Of a stretch of 64,000 bases of DNA, positions 35,381 through 43,922 are shown piece after piece (within the stretch, counting starts at the first letter, position 1; the number at the start of each line of letters is the position of its first letter). The stretch comes from Paraburkholderia phytofirmans OLGA172. GTDB taxonomy: Bacteria; Pseudomonadota; Gammaproteobacteria; Burkholderiales; Burkholderiaceae. A program made the position numbers and the translations under genes. The stretch lies in NCBI RefSeq assembly GCF_001634365.1, contig NZ_CP014579.1, forward strand, positions 186,001-250,000. The letters are read 5' to 3'. The notes below the pieces were generated by a model, which made no database searches, was not told the origin of the DNA, and was given only the letters and a program-made list of their open reading frames with translations.

Positions 35381-35445
35381 TTCCGACGTTGATGACGGGG
35401 ATATCGCCGGAAATGGCCATGTCCGGCAGGCAAAGCCGGCGCCAA
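35381..35445 (+). pseudogene. remnant of a second aldehyde dehydrogenase 3' end
   Basis: Bases 35381-35424 match ALDH codons 376-390 (34205-34248) with 5 changes in 44, all at third codon positions and all silent (both read PTLMTGISPEMAMS). Immediately after, 35427-35445 matches 34607-34625, the right arm of the ALDH trailer hairpin, with one change. The intervening ~360 bases are missing. This is what a diverged ALDH paralogue plus its trailer would leave after an internal deletion. Confidence 0.7.
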
Positions 35446-35485
35446 TGTTTGATTGAATGCAGTCAATGTTGATCGCAGGAATATT

Positions 35486-36274
35486 TCACGGACTACGTGT
35501 CGTCGGAGCTAAAGCGATAGTGGTGGCTGCGTCTATCGTGCCGGTTACCGGCAAGCCACGGTTAAGTTGAAAACGCCTGATTGCCGCAGCTGTCTTCGTA
35601 CCAACTATTCCATCGATCGGGCCCACTACGTAACCGAGCTGCAACAGACGGCTTTGTACATCAGACACACTGAGCTTTGGCGCTGCAACTGGAGCCACAG
35701 CTTCTTCTTTGACGATTCGAATGGCTTTTCCAGTCGATGCGTCCCACGTAACTCGGTACTTGTCGCCACCCACACCGGTTGAAAAGAGATATTCGATGGT
35801 CTTTTCTCTTTCCTGCGAGGTTGCGAATTCCGCCTTCATTTGAAGCGTGGAAATTCCTGATGCCTGACGTACGGCATCTCGCGCTTTCGGAAGCGCGGAG
35901 AGCACATCAGAAGTCGAGTTTCCTGCACCGTTGAATGTTGCCAATGCAAAAGCAAGGAACAGAAGGACCGAAACGGAGACCAGCAGGAAGGAAAGGTTCG
36001 CGCATCCCACTGTGGCGCCACCGTTTTTTCCAACTCTCAGGTAGTTAATCAATAATCCTTGGGAGGCAACGCCAAATGCAATCGACAAAGCAAGCCCGAC
36101 CCATGAGGCTACCAGCAGCACGATCTGATATTCGGCTGTCGTCTTACCCAGAAGGTTCGCCGAGAACGTAACCGAAAGCGCAAACAGCGCGCTGGACAGC
36201 GTAATTATTGTCTTTGTGAAATCGTTAAGAACGAACCACCCGCTAGGAGCGTCATCTGTGGGTGGCGGAGGCAT
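35486..36274 (-). CDS. membrane protein with C-terminal peptidoglycan-binding domain
   Basis: A 262-residue protein I do not recognise as a whole. Three hydrophobic segments (about 18-40, 49-72 and 89-112) precede a soluble region, and residues about 200-255 form a PG_binding_1 domain (VQSRLLQLGYVVGPIDGIVG, TAAAIRRFQLNRGLPVTG). The domain therefore seems attached to the inner membrane and could reach the cell wall if the C-terminus is periplasmic. GGAAG precedes the ATG. The gene follows the 118-aa gene by 15 bases, forming a two-gene unit on the opposite strand from its neighbours. Confidence 0.72.
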   Translation of the reverse strand: MPPPPTDDAPSGWFVLNDFTKTIITLSSALFALSVTFSANLLGKTTAEYQIVLLVASWVGLALSIAFGVASQGLLINYLRVGKNGGATVGCANLSFLLVSVSVLLFLAFALATFNGAGNSTSDVLSALPKARDAVRQASGISTLQMKAEFATSQEREKTIEYLFSTGVGGDKYRVTWDASTGKAIRIVKEEAVAPVAAPKLSVSDVQSRLLQLGYVVGPIDGIVGTKTAAAIRRFQLNRGLPVTGTIDAATTIALAPTTRSP

Positions 36275-36289
36275 GATTGCCAGCTTCCT

Positions 36290-36646
36290 CTACGGTTTTT
36301 TGATGATACAAAGGCTGAAGTTCAGGTTATTCGATAGCCAGTGAAGGAACTGAAATGCGCTAATCGGGCCGTTCATCGGGTCTTCTTTCAGCATGCCATA
36401 GAAAAAGAGAGGCAGAGCCTGAAGATACGCGCGAGCATACTGTTCATTGCGACCGGCTGGCAACTGCCAGGCCGGATGAGGATCCTGAATAATGGAGCTG
36501 ATTGTTTCCGCAATCAGCCCTCGCGTGTTCTTCGAAATCTGAACTTGCGTAGTCTGCTGGAAATCATCCGAAATCTGATTGACTTCAGCTAGGATGTGAG
36601 CGAGCACAGTTCCCCCATCTTCCAGTATGTTAGGTGCGGGCGGCAC
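36290..36646 (-). CDS. hypothetical protein, 118 aa
   Basis: Not recognised. The frame starts at GTG 36646 and encodes a soluble, mostly helical protein (VLAHILAEVNQISDDFQQ, LIAETISSIIQDPHPAW) ending in hydrophobic LSNNLNFSLCIIKKP. There is no signal peptide or membrane segment. Tight spacing with the peptidoglycan-binding membrane protein gene argues that both are real and act together. Codon use is less GC-biased than in the catabolic operons, which may mean recent acquisition. Confidence 0.6.
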   Translation of the reverse strand: MPPAPNILEDGGTVLAHILAEVNQISDDFQQTTQVQISKNTRGLIAETISSIIQDPHPAWQLPAGRNEQYARAYLQALPLFFYGMLKEDPMNGPISAFQFLHWLSNNLNFSLCIIKKP

Positions 36647-37252
36647 TTTGAATCACAGGTAGCTTCAAACGAGCCTGCAGATTGATAGTAGGCGACCTCT
36701 ATTCCTTGTCAAGTGACATCGCATAACACGAAGCTTGAGTGCCGCCGCGCTAAATTCGCTATTTGCAGAGGAAGCCTATCTGAGGCGCCTCCGTACCGTG
36801 TTTCAGGTCCTCCCATGTGCGGTCAACGAAACGCGCTTTGCCGACTCGTTATTTATTTGACCACTGCAACTTATGGCCGATATTTTCATGCGCTAAGTAG
36901 CGGAGCGATTCTTATCTTTTCTGCTTAACCATGCTGGTCGGAGAGTGCTGTAAGTAAAAAAAATGAATGCATATTTGCGTATAACTTCAGTAGTGCAAAT
37001 GACATAACGTTAGATAAATTAATTTTTTTGGTTTACTGAAATTGACTTGACCGAGCGGGTGCCAACTATCGAAAATAGCATGTCTACGCTGTACAGACAT
37101 GTTTTTCCACATATTTCGCCGTCTCCGAAACGTTCACTCAACGTGCACAGGAGAAATCAAGTGCGAAAAATTTCTTAAACAAAATGCACTTCTCGCATTC
37201 GGCTCTCTCAGCGGGGTTGCTGGGTGAAAGTCGTTTAATACTACGAATTAAA
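36647..37252. other. 606-base AT-rich intergenic region upstream of a porin
   Basis: No gene supported. Bases 36950-37040 are markedly AT-rich (runs of A and T around 36955 and 37020) and likely contain the porin promoter, with bent-DNA character. A frame at 36713-36928 has no protein-like features. Confidence 0.5.
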
Positions 37253-38482
37253 ATGAAGAATTTATTATTTGCTTTCGGAATTACTTCCGTGTTGGCTGGG
37301 ACAGCAAGTGCCCAGAGCAGCGTCACGTTATATGGAACCGTGACCGGCGGAATCACATACGCCAACAATGTACAGACGGCGGCGACCTCAAAATCAGGAA
37401 AGCCGGTCGGTGCCGCGCTAGTTGGCCAACTCGACAGTGGCACAGCGGGGCTCAACGTTAGCCGCTGGGGACTGAAAGGCACAGAAGATTTGGGCAGCGG
37501 TCTCAAAACGGTTTTTGTGCTTGAGAGCCCAATCAACGAGAACAATGGCACCCTCGGATTAGGGGGAACCCTATTCGGGCGGCAAGCCTGGGTCGGCTTA
37601 AGTGCCGACCGCTACGGCACGTTTACCTTAGGACGCCAGGGTGACCCTTCCATCGAATTCGTGTCGCCGCTACTCCCGATCTGGTACATAGGAAACAATG
37701 CGTTCCATCCTGCCGACTACGACAACCTGAATTTCACACATCGAATCAATAATTCGATCAAGTACATGTCTGATACCTATAGGGGGTTCCGATTCGGGCT
37801 GCTTTACAGCTTGGGCGGCGCAGCAGGCGACTTGACACAAAACCAGATCTGGTCGGCGGGTTTCCGTTACACCGGCGCAGCGCTTTCGGTCGCCGCGTCG
37901 GTAGTGAATGCGCGCAACCCTAACAACTCCCTCTACGGCACTAACGCCAATGCGACTGCCACAGGCAATAACCTTGGTTTTGTGGGGTCCGCGACTGCGG
38001 CAGGATTCAATCCGGCAATCGTAGGATTCGCGTCGGCCCATACCCAACAAACAATCGCGGTTGCAACGACTTACGTCGTGGGGTCTGCGATTTTCGGCGT
38101 CGCGTACTCGACGGCCCAGTTCCGTGGCCTTGGATCGGTTGCTTCGCTTAACCCGAAAAACTACGGCGGCTCCACGAATCTGCGCACCGTCGGCGCCAGC
38201 TTTCGCTATCAGTTCACCCCATTCTTTCGAATGGCCACCTCGTTCGATCACACGGCCGGCGGAAGCGCTGGCGGCAACGCTGGTGCCAAATATGAACAGG
38301 TGAATCTCGCGGGTGTCTACTCGCTGTCCAAGAGGACAGAACTGTACATAACCAGCTCGCTTCAACACGCAAGCGGCGTTGATTCTTTGGGACGCGCCGC
38401 AGTCGCCCAGATTGGCTACCTAACACCGTCCGCGACGAATAAACAGATTTCCGTCGCTGCCGGCATCAAGTACCTTTTCTAA
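37253..38482 (+). CDS. trimeric porin
   Basis: A 409-residue general porin. ATG 37253 gives a clean signal peptide (MKNLLFAFGITSVLAGTASA) and mature QSSVTLYGTVTGG; the 23 open codons upstream are not signal-like. Barrel motifs FGRQAWVGLS and GTFTLGRQGDPS are present and the C-terminus is GIKYLF with terminal Phe. It has long Ala/Asn/Gly loops (TNANATATGNNLG). A 600-base AT-rich leader and a hairpin 18 bases after the stop make it an independent transcript; it faces the ferredoxin-flavoprotein operon convergently. Confidence 0.93.
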   Translation: MKNLLFAFGITSVLAGTASAQSSVTLYGTVTGGITYANNVQTAATSKSGKPVGAALVGQLDSGTAGLNVSRWGLKGTEDLGSGLKTVFVLESPINENNGTLGLGGTLFGRQAWVGLSADRYGTFTLGRQGDPSIEFVSPLLPIWYIGNNAFHPADYDNLNFTHRINNSIKYMSDTYRGFRFGLLYSLGGAAGDLTQNQIWSAGFRYTGAALSVAASVVNARNPNNSLYGTNANATATGNNLGFVGSATAAGFNPAIVGFASAHTQQTIAVATTYVVGSAIFGVAYSTAQFRGLGSVASLNPKNYGGSTNLRTVGASFRYQFTPFFRMATSFDHTAGGSAGGNAGAKYEQVNLAGVYSLSKRTELYITSSLQHASGVDSLGRAAVAQIGYLTPSATNKQISVAAGIKYLF

Positions 38483-38781
38483 ACAGAAAACGGGAATAAG
38501 GCACTTCGCGGAACGTAGCGAAGTGCCTCGAGTGAGTCGCTTGGTAAAGCAGTCCGCGCTTAGGAACTTGTCAGTCTGAACTGCTGTTCGATCAAAAGGC
38601 CAAACAGATCGACCGGCGTCTGAAATTGGCAAGTGTGGCTGAACGCACCAGCCAGATGTCGCGGCCACGTTTACGCTGCATGTCCTGTTAGGGGGAATTG
38701 TGGCGAGCATAGATTTCGCCGTCTTCGGTCCTGCGCAGTAATTGATCCACTGCTCAGAACGAAGTCTCCTTGGCGGTCAAT
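38483..38781. terminator. porin terminator hairpin within a convergent gap
   Basis: A perfect 10-bp stem GGCACTTCGC/GCGAAGTGCC (38500-38509 with 38518-38527, loop of 8) follows the porin. There is no T run. The remaining 250 bases up to the convergent ferredoxin gene hold nothing I can support. Confidence 0.55.
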
Positions 38782-39135
38782 CTACGGCGAAACGAGCGCG
38801 CGCGCCCGCATGAAAATCTCATCCATGCGCCAGTGTTCGTTCGCATAGCGCGGATCGTCTTTCCATTCGTCCCAACCGGAATCTCGCCTGAAGTCGCCGA
38901 GCCACCCGGCTTCGAGAACGGTCGCGGCATCGATGCCGGTCACGTGCTCGCAATCTGTCGCGACGAACAGTGCATCGTCCCGGCAATACAGTTCACACAT
39001 GAAGCAGGTCTGACAATCGGCTTGGCGAGCGATAAGCGGCGGCCCGTCCGGGCGAGCATCGAAAACATTGGTGGGACAAACGTCGACGCAACGGTTACAT
39101 TGGGTGCAGCGGTCGTCGAGCAAAAGTTCGATCAC
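38782..39135 (-). CDS. ferredoxin with two [4Fe-4S] clusters (AprB/FixX-like partner)
   Basis: A 117-residue iron-sulfur protein. Cluster motifs are C10-x2-C13-x2-C16-x3-C20 and C41-x2-C44-x2-C47-x3-C51 (CTQCNRCVDVCP; CQTCFMCELYC). A 60-residue acidic/aromatic C-terminal tail follows, reminiscent of the tail by which AprB wraps its flavoprotein. The GTG start at 39135 overlaps the flavoprotein stop as GTGA; the upstream frame is inside that gene. It is the last gene of the unit and is expected to carry electrons to or from the FAD subunit. Confidence 0.85.
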   Translation of the reverse strand: MIELLLDDRCTQCNRCVDVCPTNVFDARPDGPPLIARQADCQTCFMCELYCRDDALFVATDCEHVTGIDAATVLEAGWLGDFRRDSGWDEWKDDPRYANEHWRMDEIFMRARALVSP

Positions 39136-40784
39136 AGGTGCTCCTTGAGAACTGAAGTCAAAGGATGGTGCGGGATCCGCGTCCACACGCGCTCGAGGCC
39201 TCCTGCCGCGATGCGAACCGCAAGGTGCGGGTCCTGTGCGGGGGCGTCGCTGCGCTGGTGCATTCCTCGGCTTTCGGTGCGTGCGAGCGCAGCCGCGTAA
39301 CACCAGCGCCCTGTCGCCACCAGCGCTGCGGATTCACGTGCGCGCACTACGTCCCGGACGTTCGTACCAGAGAGGCTACGCGCTTCCGTCCACAGCGCAT
39401 CCAGCGTCTGCAACGAACTTGTGAGCGTCGGGCCGTCGCGAAACAGGTTCTTGTCGAGCGGCAGCATCTCGCCTTGTACGATACGGATCGCATCATCTAT
39501 GCCGACAGCGGACTGGGTCGACGGCCTTAGCGCCGCTTCACCGAGCGGCCGCAGCACGGCGTCCCGTTGACGTCGTTCCAGCGCTTTGCGGGCGGCGCCT
39601 TGGCCAGCCCAAAGTCCGGATGACAGCGCCCAAGCTGAGTTTTGTGCGCCGCCGCCCGAGATCGCCCCCGCGACGTTCTCGCGGCTCGCAGCATCGCCCG
39701 CAGCGTAAAGACCGGGCACTGTGGTGCGGCATTCGTCGTCGGTCACACGCAGACCTCCGACGCCGCGCACGGTGCCCTCTCCTCGCAACGTCACTTCGAA
39801 TGCATCGACGAATGGGTCGATACCTTGTCGCCGGAACGCAAGCGAAACGTTCGGCGAGACGCGAGGAAGCATCTCCCGTATGTCGTTGGGCATCCGGCTG
39901 AGCCGGCAAAACACTGGACCTTCAAGCAGTGCTTTGGCGAGCGCACGGGTGGAGTCGGGGCCGGCGCCGATTGGCAGGAGCCTGCCGCCGGCGTCATGGT
40001 AGTTTGCAAACGCGTACGCCATTGAGCGGGTCATGGTTGAGTTAGCAGGAGCGACGGTGTAGTAATTCGAGAATTCCATGCCCGATAGCTCCGCGCCAGC
40101 TTCGACTCCCATCAGATACCCGTCGCCAGTATTTGTGTCGCTGCCGAGCAGGCGTGACAGAAACGCGCAGCCGCCGGTGGCCAGTACAACTGCACCGCTC
40201 TTCACGCACCAGCTGTCTCCCTCCTGCCGGCGAACACCGCGCGCGCCTGCGACACCGCCGCTCGGATCCGCTAGGAGCTCAAGTGCTGGGCTCTGGTCAA
40301 GGATCCGCACGCCAGCCTGCTGGACCAGACTACGCATTGCCCGCATGTATTCGGGCCCGCGCAGGCCGCGATACTGAGTGACGCCCTGCGCGTCGACGGG
40401 AAAATCGTAGTGTCCCGCGAGCGTCGGTAACGTGCGCCATGTAAGGTCGATTACGCGTTCCATCCAGCGCTCATCGGCAAGCCCTTCGGCTGCCGCAGAG
40501 CGCTTTTCGATTGCCGCCCGGCGCACCGCCGGATCCGGGGGGACCCACCAGTGCCCTGGGCCGCCTGACGCGGTAACGCCACTGGTGCCGCAGTAGCCCT
40601 TGTCCACGAGCACAACGCTGGCACCAGATCTCGCGGCGCCCAGCGCCGCCCAGGCGCCAGCCAGGCCGCCGCCGATGACAAGCACGTCTGCTTTCAGTTC
40701 GAGATCGCGGGTCTGCCGCGAGAAATGTGCGCTCGAATAACTGGCGGTGCCTGCCGGGACTGTCCCTGAAGTAGAAGCGCTCAT
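39132..40784 (-). CDS. FAD-binding oxidoreductase of the succinate dehydrogenase/fumarate reductase/AprA type
   Basis: A 550-residue flavoprotein. The FAD motif VLVIGGGLAGAWAALGAARSG (shown in part) opens the domain; KGYCGTSGVTASGGPGHWW and GLYAAGDAASRENVAGAISGGG are the flavin-contacting blocks of this superfamily. The His-Pro-Thr/Arg residues typical of fumarate reductases are not obvious in the capping region, so succinate/fumarate is unlikely. Start ATG 40784 overlaps the preceding stop (ATGA). Coupled to a two-cluster ferredoxin, it resembles an AprA-AprB pair in organisation, next to ABC sulfonate-type transport genes. Confidence 0.78.
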   Translation of the reverse strand: MSASTSGTVPAGTASYSSAHFSRQTRDLELKADVLVIGGGLAGAWAALGAARSGASVVLVDKGYCGTSGVTASGGPGHWWVPPDPAVRRAAIEKRSAAAEGLADERWMERVIDLTWRTLPTLAGHYDFPVDAQGVTQYRGLRGPEYMRAMRSLVQQAGVRILDQSPALELLADPSGGVAGARGVRRQEGDSWCVKSGAVVLATGGCAFLSRLLGSDTNTGDGYLMGVEAGAELSGMEFSNYYTVAPANSTMTRSMAYAFANYHDAGGRLLPIGAGPDSTRALAKALLEGPVFCRLSRMPNDIREMLPRVSPNVSLAFRRQGIDPFVDAFEVTLRGEGTVRGVGGLRVTDDECRTTVPGLYAAGDAASRENVAGAISGGGAQNSAWALSSGLWAGQGAARKALERRQRDAVLRPLGEAALRPSTQSAVGIDDAIRIVQGEMLPLDKNLFRDGPTLTSSLQTLDALWTEARSLSGTNVRDVVRARESAALVATGRWCYAAALARTESRGMHQRSDAPAQDPHLAVRIAAGGLERVWTRIPHHPLTSVLKEHL

Positions 40785-42070
40785 AGTCCGGAACGCGAAG
40801 ACACCGTGCGCCCCTGCTTTTGTCGCGGTGCCGAGAACGCGGTGAACGCAGCGCGCCCGGCGCCGATGAGGATGGTATCGTCCTGGGGAGTATGGATGCG
40901 CGCACACAGCACGTCGCGGAAATGCCGTTCGAGTGGGTTATCGCGCGAGAGCGCCGGATTTCCAATCGACTCGACAGCGAGTTCTACCGCGCGAATAGCG
41001 TTCGTCGTCACCAGATGTTTGATCTGCGCGGCTTTGGTCGCATCGACGGTGCCACCCGCCACCGCACCCAACAGCACCCGGTTGTTGAGCAGTAGCGTGT
41101 CGATTGTGCCGATCGTTTGCTGAAACTTGGGTAACGTCGCGAGCGCAGCACCGAGATTGCTCGGTTTGCGCTCCAACAACCAGCTGACCAGCCAGTCTCG
41201 CGCAGCGTGCGCAACACTGTCGTATATCGAAGACAGCAACGCTGTCATCCACAGCGAATCGACTGGATCCAACTGCGGCGCCGTCGGGATTAGGGGGTGT
41301 GCGTCGACGTCATGATCGGCAGGCACCAGCACGTTGTCGAAAATCACTTCGTGGCTGTTCGTTGCACGCATCCCAAGTTGGTTCCAGCGCTTGCCGATTC
41401 GGATTCCAGGCGTGTCGTGACGTACGAGCCACGTGCCAACGCGCGGCGTGTGGTCGTCACTGCGCGCCCAAACCGCTAGCCAGGTCAGTCCTGGTATACC
41501 GGTCGAATAGAGCTTGCGGCCATTTATCAGCCAGCCTTCCGGCACGCGTCTCGCCACGGTCGCAGGCAGCCCTCCGCGCGCGGGGGTTCCGAGTTCGGGC
41601 TCGACTCGCAAGGTGTTAATCAGTGCGCCGTTCTCGACAGCGTCGCGCGCGACCTTCGTGCGCAGTGCCTCGGGCCAGTGCGGGTTCTGTTGAAGACGAA
41701 AATGCTGGAGGTATTGCATTGCCAGGATCAGCGCGGTAGACGGTTCACCACGCGCCACGGCCGAAATAACTTTCATTGCCTGCGCGAGCGTCGCGCCGCT
41801 GCCGCCGAGTGCGGTAGGTACCGTAAACGCGGACAACCCGAGATCGTGTAAGCGGCTCAGGTTGGCGTGCGGAAATTCGCCGCTTGCGTCCAATTCAGCT
41901 GCAGTGGCGGCGAATTCTTCGGTCAGATTTCGGAGGGTTTCCCCGAAAATCGAAGATTCGGGGACGGGAAAAGGCGCACGCGGCCGAGCAGGCGCGGTGC
42001 TTGAGATAAGGGGCGCATTCACAGTAGACTCGCTAGCTAAACATTCGGGGGCAGGCCGCACGAGCGTCAT
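40781..42070 (-). CDS. acyl-CoA dehydrogenase-fold flavoprotein (SfnB/DszC-like)
   Basis: A 429-residue protein of the acyl-CoA dehydrogenase fold. LSRLHDLGLSAFTVPTALGG is the usual N-terminal block, WLINGRKLYSTGIPGLTWLAV the beta-domain flavin region, and the C-terminal helical domain is complete. The catalytic Glu of true acyl-CoA dehydrogenases is not evident, fitting the subgroup of flavin-dependent monooxygenases such as SfnB and DszC that act on organosulfur compounds. The first 35 residues are Pro/Ala-rich. It is coupled to the flavoprotein gene by ATGA. Confidence 0.78.
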   Translation of the reverse strand: MTLVRPAPECLASESTVNAPLISSTAPARPRAPFPVPESSIFGETLRNLTEEFAATAAELDASGEFPHANLSRLHDLGLSAFTVPTALGGSGATLAQAMKVISAVARGEPSTALILAMQYLQHFRLQQNPHWPEALRTKVARDAVENGALINTLRVEPELGTPARGGLPATVARRVPEGWLINGRKLYSTGIPGLTWLAVWARSDDHTPRVGTWLVRHDTPGIRIGKRWNQLGMRATNSHEVIFDNVLVPADHDVDAHPLIPTAPQLDPVDSLWMTALLSSIYDSVAHAARDWLVSWLLERKPSNLGAALATLPKFQQTIGTIDTLLLNNRVLLGAVAGGTVDATKAAQIKHLVTTNAIRAVELAVESIGNPALSRDNPLERHFRDVLCARIHTPQDDTILIGAGRAAFTAFSAPRQKQGRTVSSRSGL

Positions 42071-42134
42071 CGCGACGAGTCTCGTAAATGGTCCTGCAGG
42101 ACGCGGTATTCATCATCGCCGCTCGCGTCAGACC

Positions 42135-43130
42135 TCAGGCCTTCGCCAGATAGTCCGCGACAGCGATTTTTTCTGGCAGTACCTGATGCGCAGCCAGCCA
42201 GTCGGCTGCTACCTGAAGCTTGCGAATGAAGCCTAGGTCGCCAGCTCCGTATACGACGTACTGCCGCTTCATCGCCGTCAGCGAGTCGCGTACGGAATCG
42301 CTATAGTGGCCTTTTTCCTGAGACAGTCTTTCGGCATCGGCGGGATTTTCGGACACCCACTTCGCCTCCTGTGAAAACGCGGCGTTCACGGCTCTGACGA
42401 GGTCGGGGTTGTCAGTTGAAAATTTACGCGTTGTCACATACGACAGGAAATCGATTTGGAGATCCAGGTCGCGTCCATCTACGAAGATGTCGTGAGCTTT
42501 GTAATTTTCGCGTGCGATGTCGACAGTCGGGCTCCACATTGCCCACGCGTCCACCTTGCCTTGCGAAAACGCAGGCGCTGCGTCCGGCGGATTCAAGTAC
42601 ACAAACTTCACCAAGTTGCGATCGATGCGATGTTTTTCCAAGGCAGCGACCAGCAGAAGCTCCCCGAGTCCGGAGCGATTGACTGCAACTGACTTGCCGA
42701 CGAGGTCCTCAACGCGTGCAATTCCTGAACCGTCGCGCGCGATGATTGCCGTGCTACGCGGCTCGATCGCATTGAAACTGGCGAATACAAGCGGGGATCC
42801 GGCAATCATCGCCGCCAGTGCCGGCGTTGTACTGCCACCGAAGCTAAAATCAGCGCTACCGCCCGTGACCGCCTGCAACGACGGCGCGTGATTTGGGAAC
42901 GGCCCGACCCACTCGACTTTGATGTTGTCTTTCCCGAGCCATTTCTCGAAGTCACCACGCTCCTTTGCCATCATCGACAGACTGCCTGGACTCCAGCCGA
43001 GGCGAACGGTGTCGACCTTGCGACTACCGCACGCGGTCAGAGCGGTCGCGAATGCGGAAGTCGCGGCTGCAGTTTGAAGGAAGCGGCGACGAGACCACAC
43101 GGATTTAATTGAAGGTGAGGCGTTGGGCAT
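42135..43130 (-). CDS. ABC transporter substrate-binding lipoprotein (SsuA/TauA/NrtA-like)
   Basis: A 331-residue periplasmic binding protein of the nitrate/sulfonate/taurine family. The N-terminus has a twin-arginine motif (WSRRRFLQTAAA) and a lipobox (LTAC before GSRK), so it is probably exported by Tat and lipid-anchored. VRLGWSPGSLSMMAKERGDF and GGSADFSFGGSTTPALAAM are typical ligand-site blocks. I start at ATG 43130 (MPNASPS); 22 further codons are open. The ligand class is aliphatic sulfonate-like by family, not proven. Confidence 0.86.
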   Translation of the reverse strand: MPNASPSIKSVWSRRRFLQTAAATSAFATALTACGSRKVDTVRLGWSPGSLSMMAKERGDFEKWLGKDNIKVEWVGPFPNHAPSLQAVTGGSADFSFGGSTTPALAAMIAGSPLVFASFNAIEPRSTAIIARDGSGIARVEDLVGKSVAVNRSGLGELLLVAALEKHRIDRNLVKFVYLNPPDAAPAFSQGKVDAWAMWSPTVDIARENYKAHDIFVDGRDLDLQIDFLSYVTTRKFSTDNPDLVRAVNAAFSQEAKWVSENPADAERLSQEKGHYSDSVRDSLTAMKRQYVVYGAGDLGFIRKLQVAADWLAAHQVLPEKIAVADYLAKA

Positions 43131-43220
43131 GTTAGCGGGATAGGACGGCAAGGGATTTTCAAGGGCGCACGGGCGGTGCATGGCCGCTATGGCCAACGAA
43201 ACGCACGTGCAGTAACTGGA

Positions 43221-43922
43221 TCACGATTCGGCGTCGACGCCCAGGTGTGCTAGCAGCGTGTCGCGCAATGTTTGCTTTGCATGTTCACGAACGATGTACT
43301 CGCTCGCGATGGCGCCGTCTCGCATCACTAGCGCACGGTCTGCAAGCGTGATCGCCTCGTCTACGTCGTGCGTGACGAGCAGTACGCCCGGTCGATACCG
43401 CTCCACGAGTTGCTTGACGAGGCGTTGCATCTTGATTCGCGTAAGCGCGTCGAGAGCAGCGAACGGCTCGTCGAGTAGCAAAAGTTGCGGCTCCTGCAGG
43501 AGCGAGCGAGCGAGCGCCACACGTTGCGCCTGACCACCCGACAGATTGCGCGGCCAGTCGTGCGACCGTTCGGCAAGGCCGACTTCCGCAAGCGCCGCTT
43601 GCGCCCGTTGTTCACGGTCGGGCGTCGGCGGAAGGCCGAGCGCGACGTTGCGCGCGAGCGTTTCCCATGGCAGCAGACGCGGTTCCTGAAATACGACCGC
43701 TGGCAGACGCGGACCATCGATGCGACCGGCGTCGACCGAGTCAAGCCCTGCGAGCGCACGCAGCAGCGTGGTCTTTCCGCAGCCGCTCTCACCGAGCAAC
43801 GCGACGAACTCGCCACGCTCGATGGTCAGATTGAGTCCATCGATAACGACACGCGCGCCATATGCACGGCGCAGGTCGTGCACGACGACGGCGGCGCCTG
43901 TCCCGTTACGACGCCCCGTCAT
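43221..43922 (-). CDS. ABC transporter ATP-binding protein (SsuB-like)
   Basis: A 233-residue ATPase. Walker A GESGCGKTT, Q-loop VFQEPRLLPWE, signature LSGGQAQRV, Walker B LLLLDEPFAALD and the switch His in TLVTHDVDEA-like VLLVTHDVDEAI are all visible. The ATG at 43922 overlaps the permease stop (TAATG). LLPWET is common in SsuB/TauB-type ATPases. Confidence 0.92.
   Translation of the reverse strand: MTGRRNGTGAAVVVHDLRRAYGARVVIDGLNLTIERGEFVALLGESGCGKTTLLRALAGLDSVDAGRIDGPRLPAVVFQEPRLLPWETLARNVALGLPPTPDREQRAQAALAEVGLAERSHDWPRNLSGGQAQRVALARSLLQEPQLLLLDEPFAALDALTRIKMQRLVKQLVERYRPGVLLVTHDVDEAITLADRALVMRDGAIASEYIVREHAKQTLRDTLLAHLGVDAES

Noticed and set aside
39132..40784. Genuine succinate dehydrogenase or fumarate reductase
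   Set aside because: No membrane anchor or SdhB-type subunit is present, the partner is a two-[4Fe-4S] ferredoxin, and the neighbours are ABC sulfonate-type genes.
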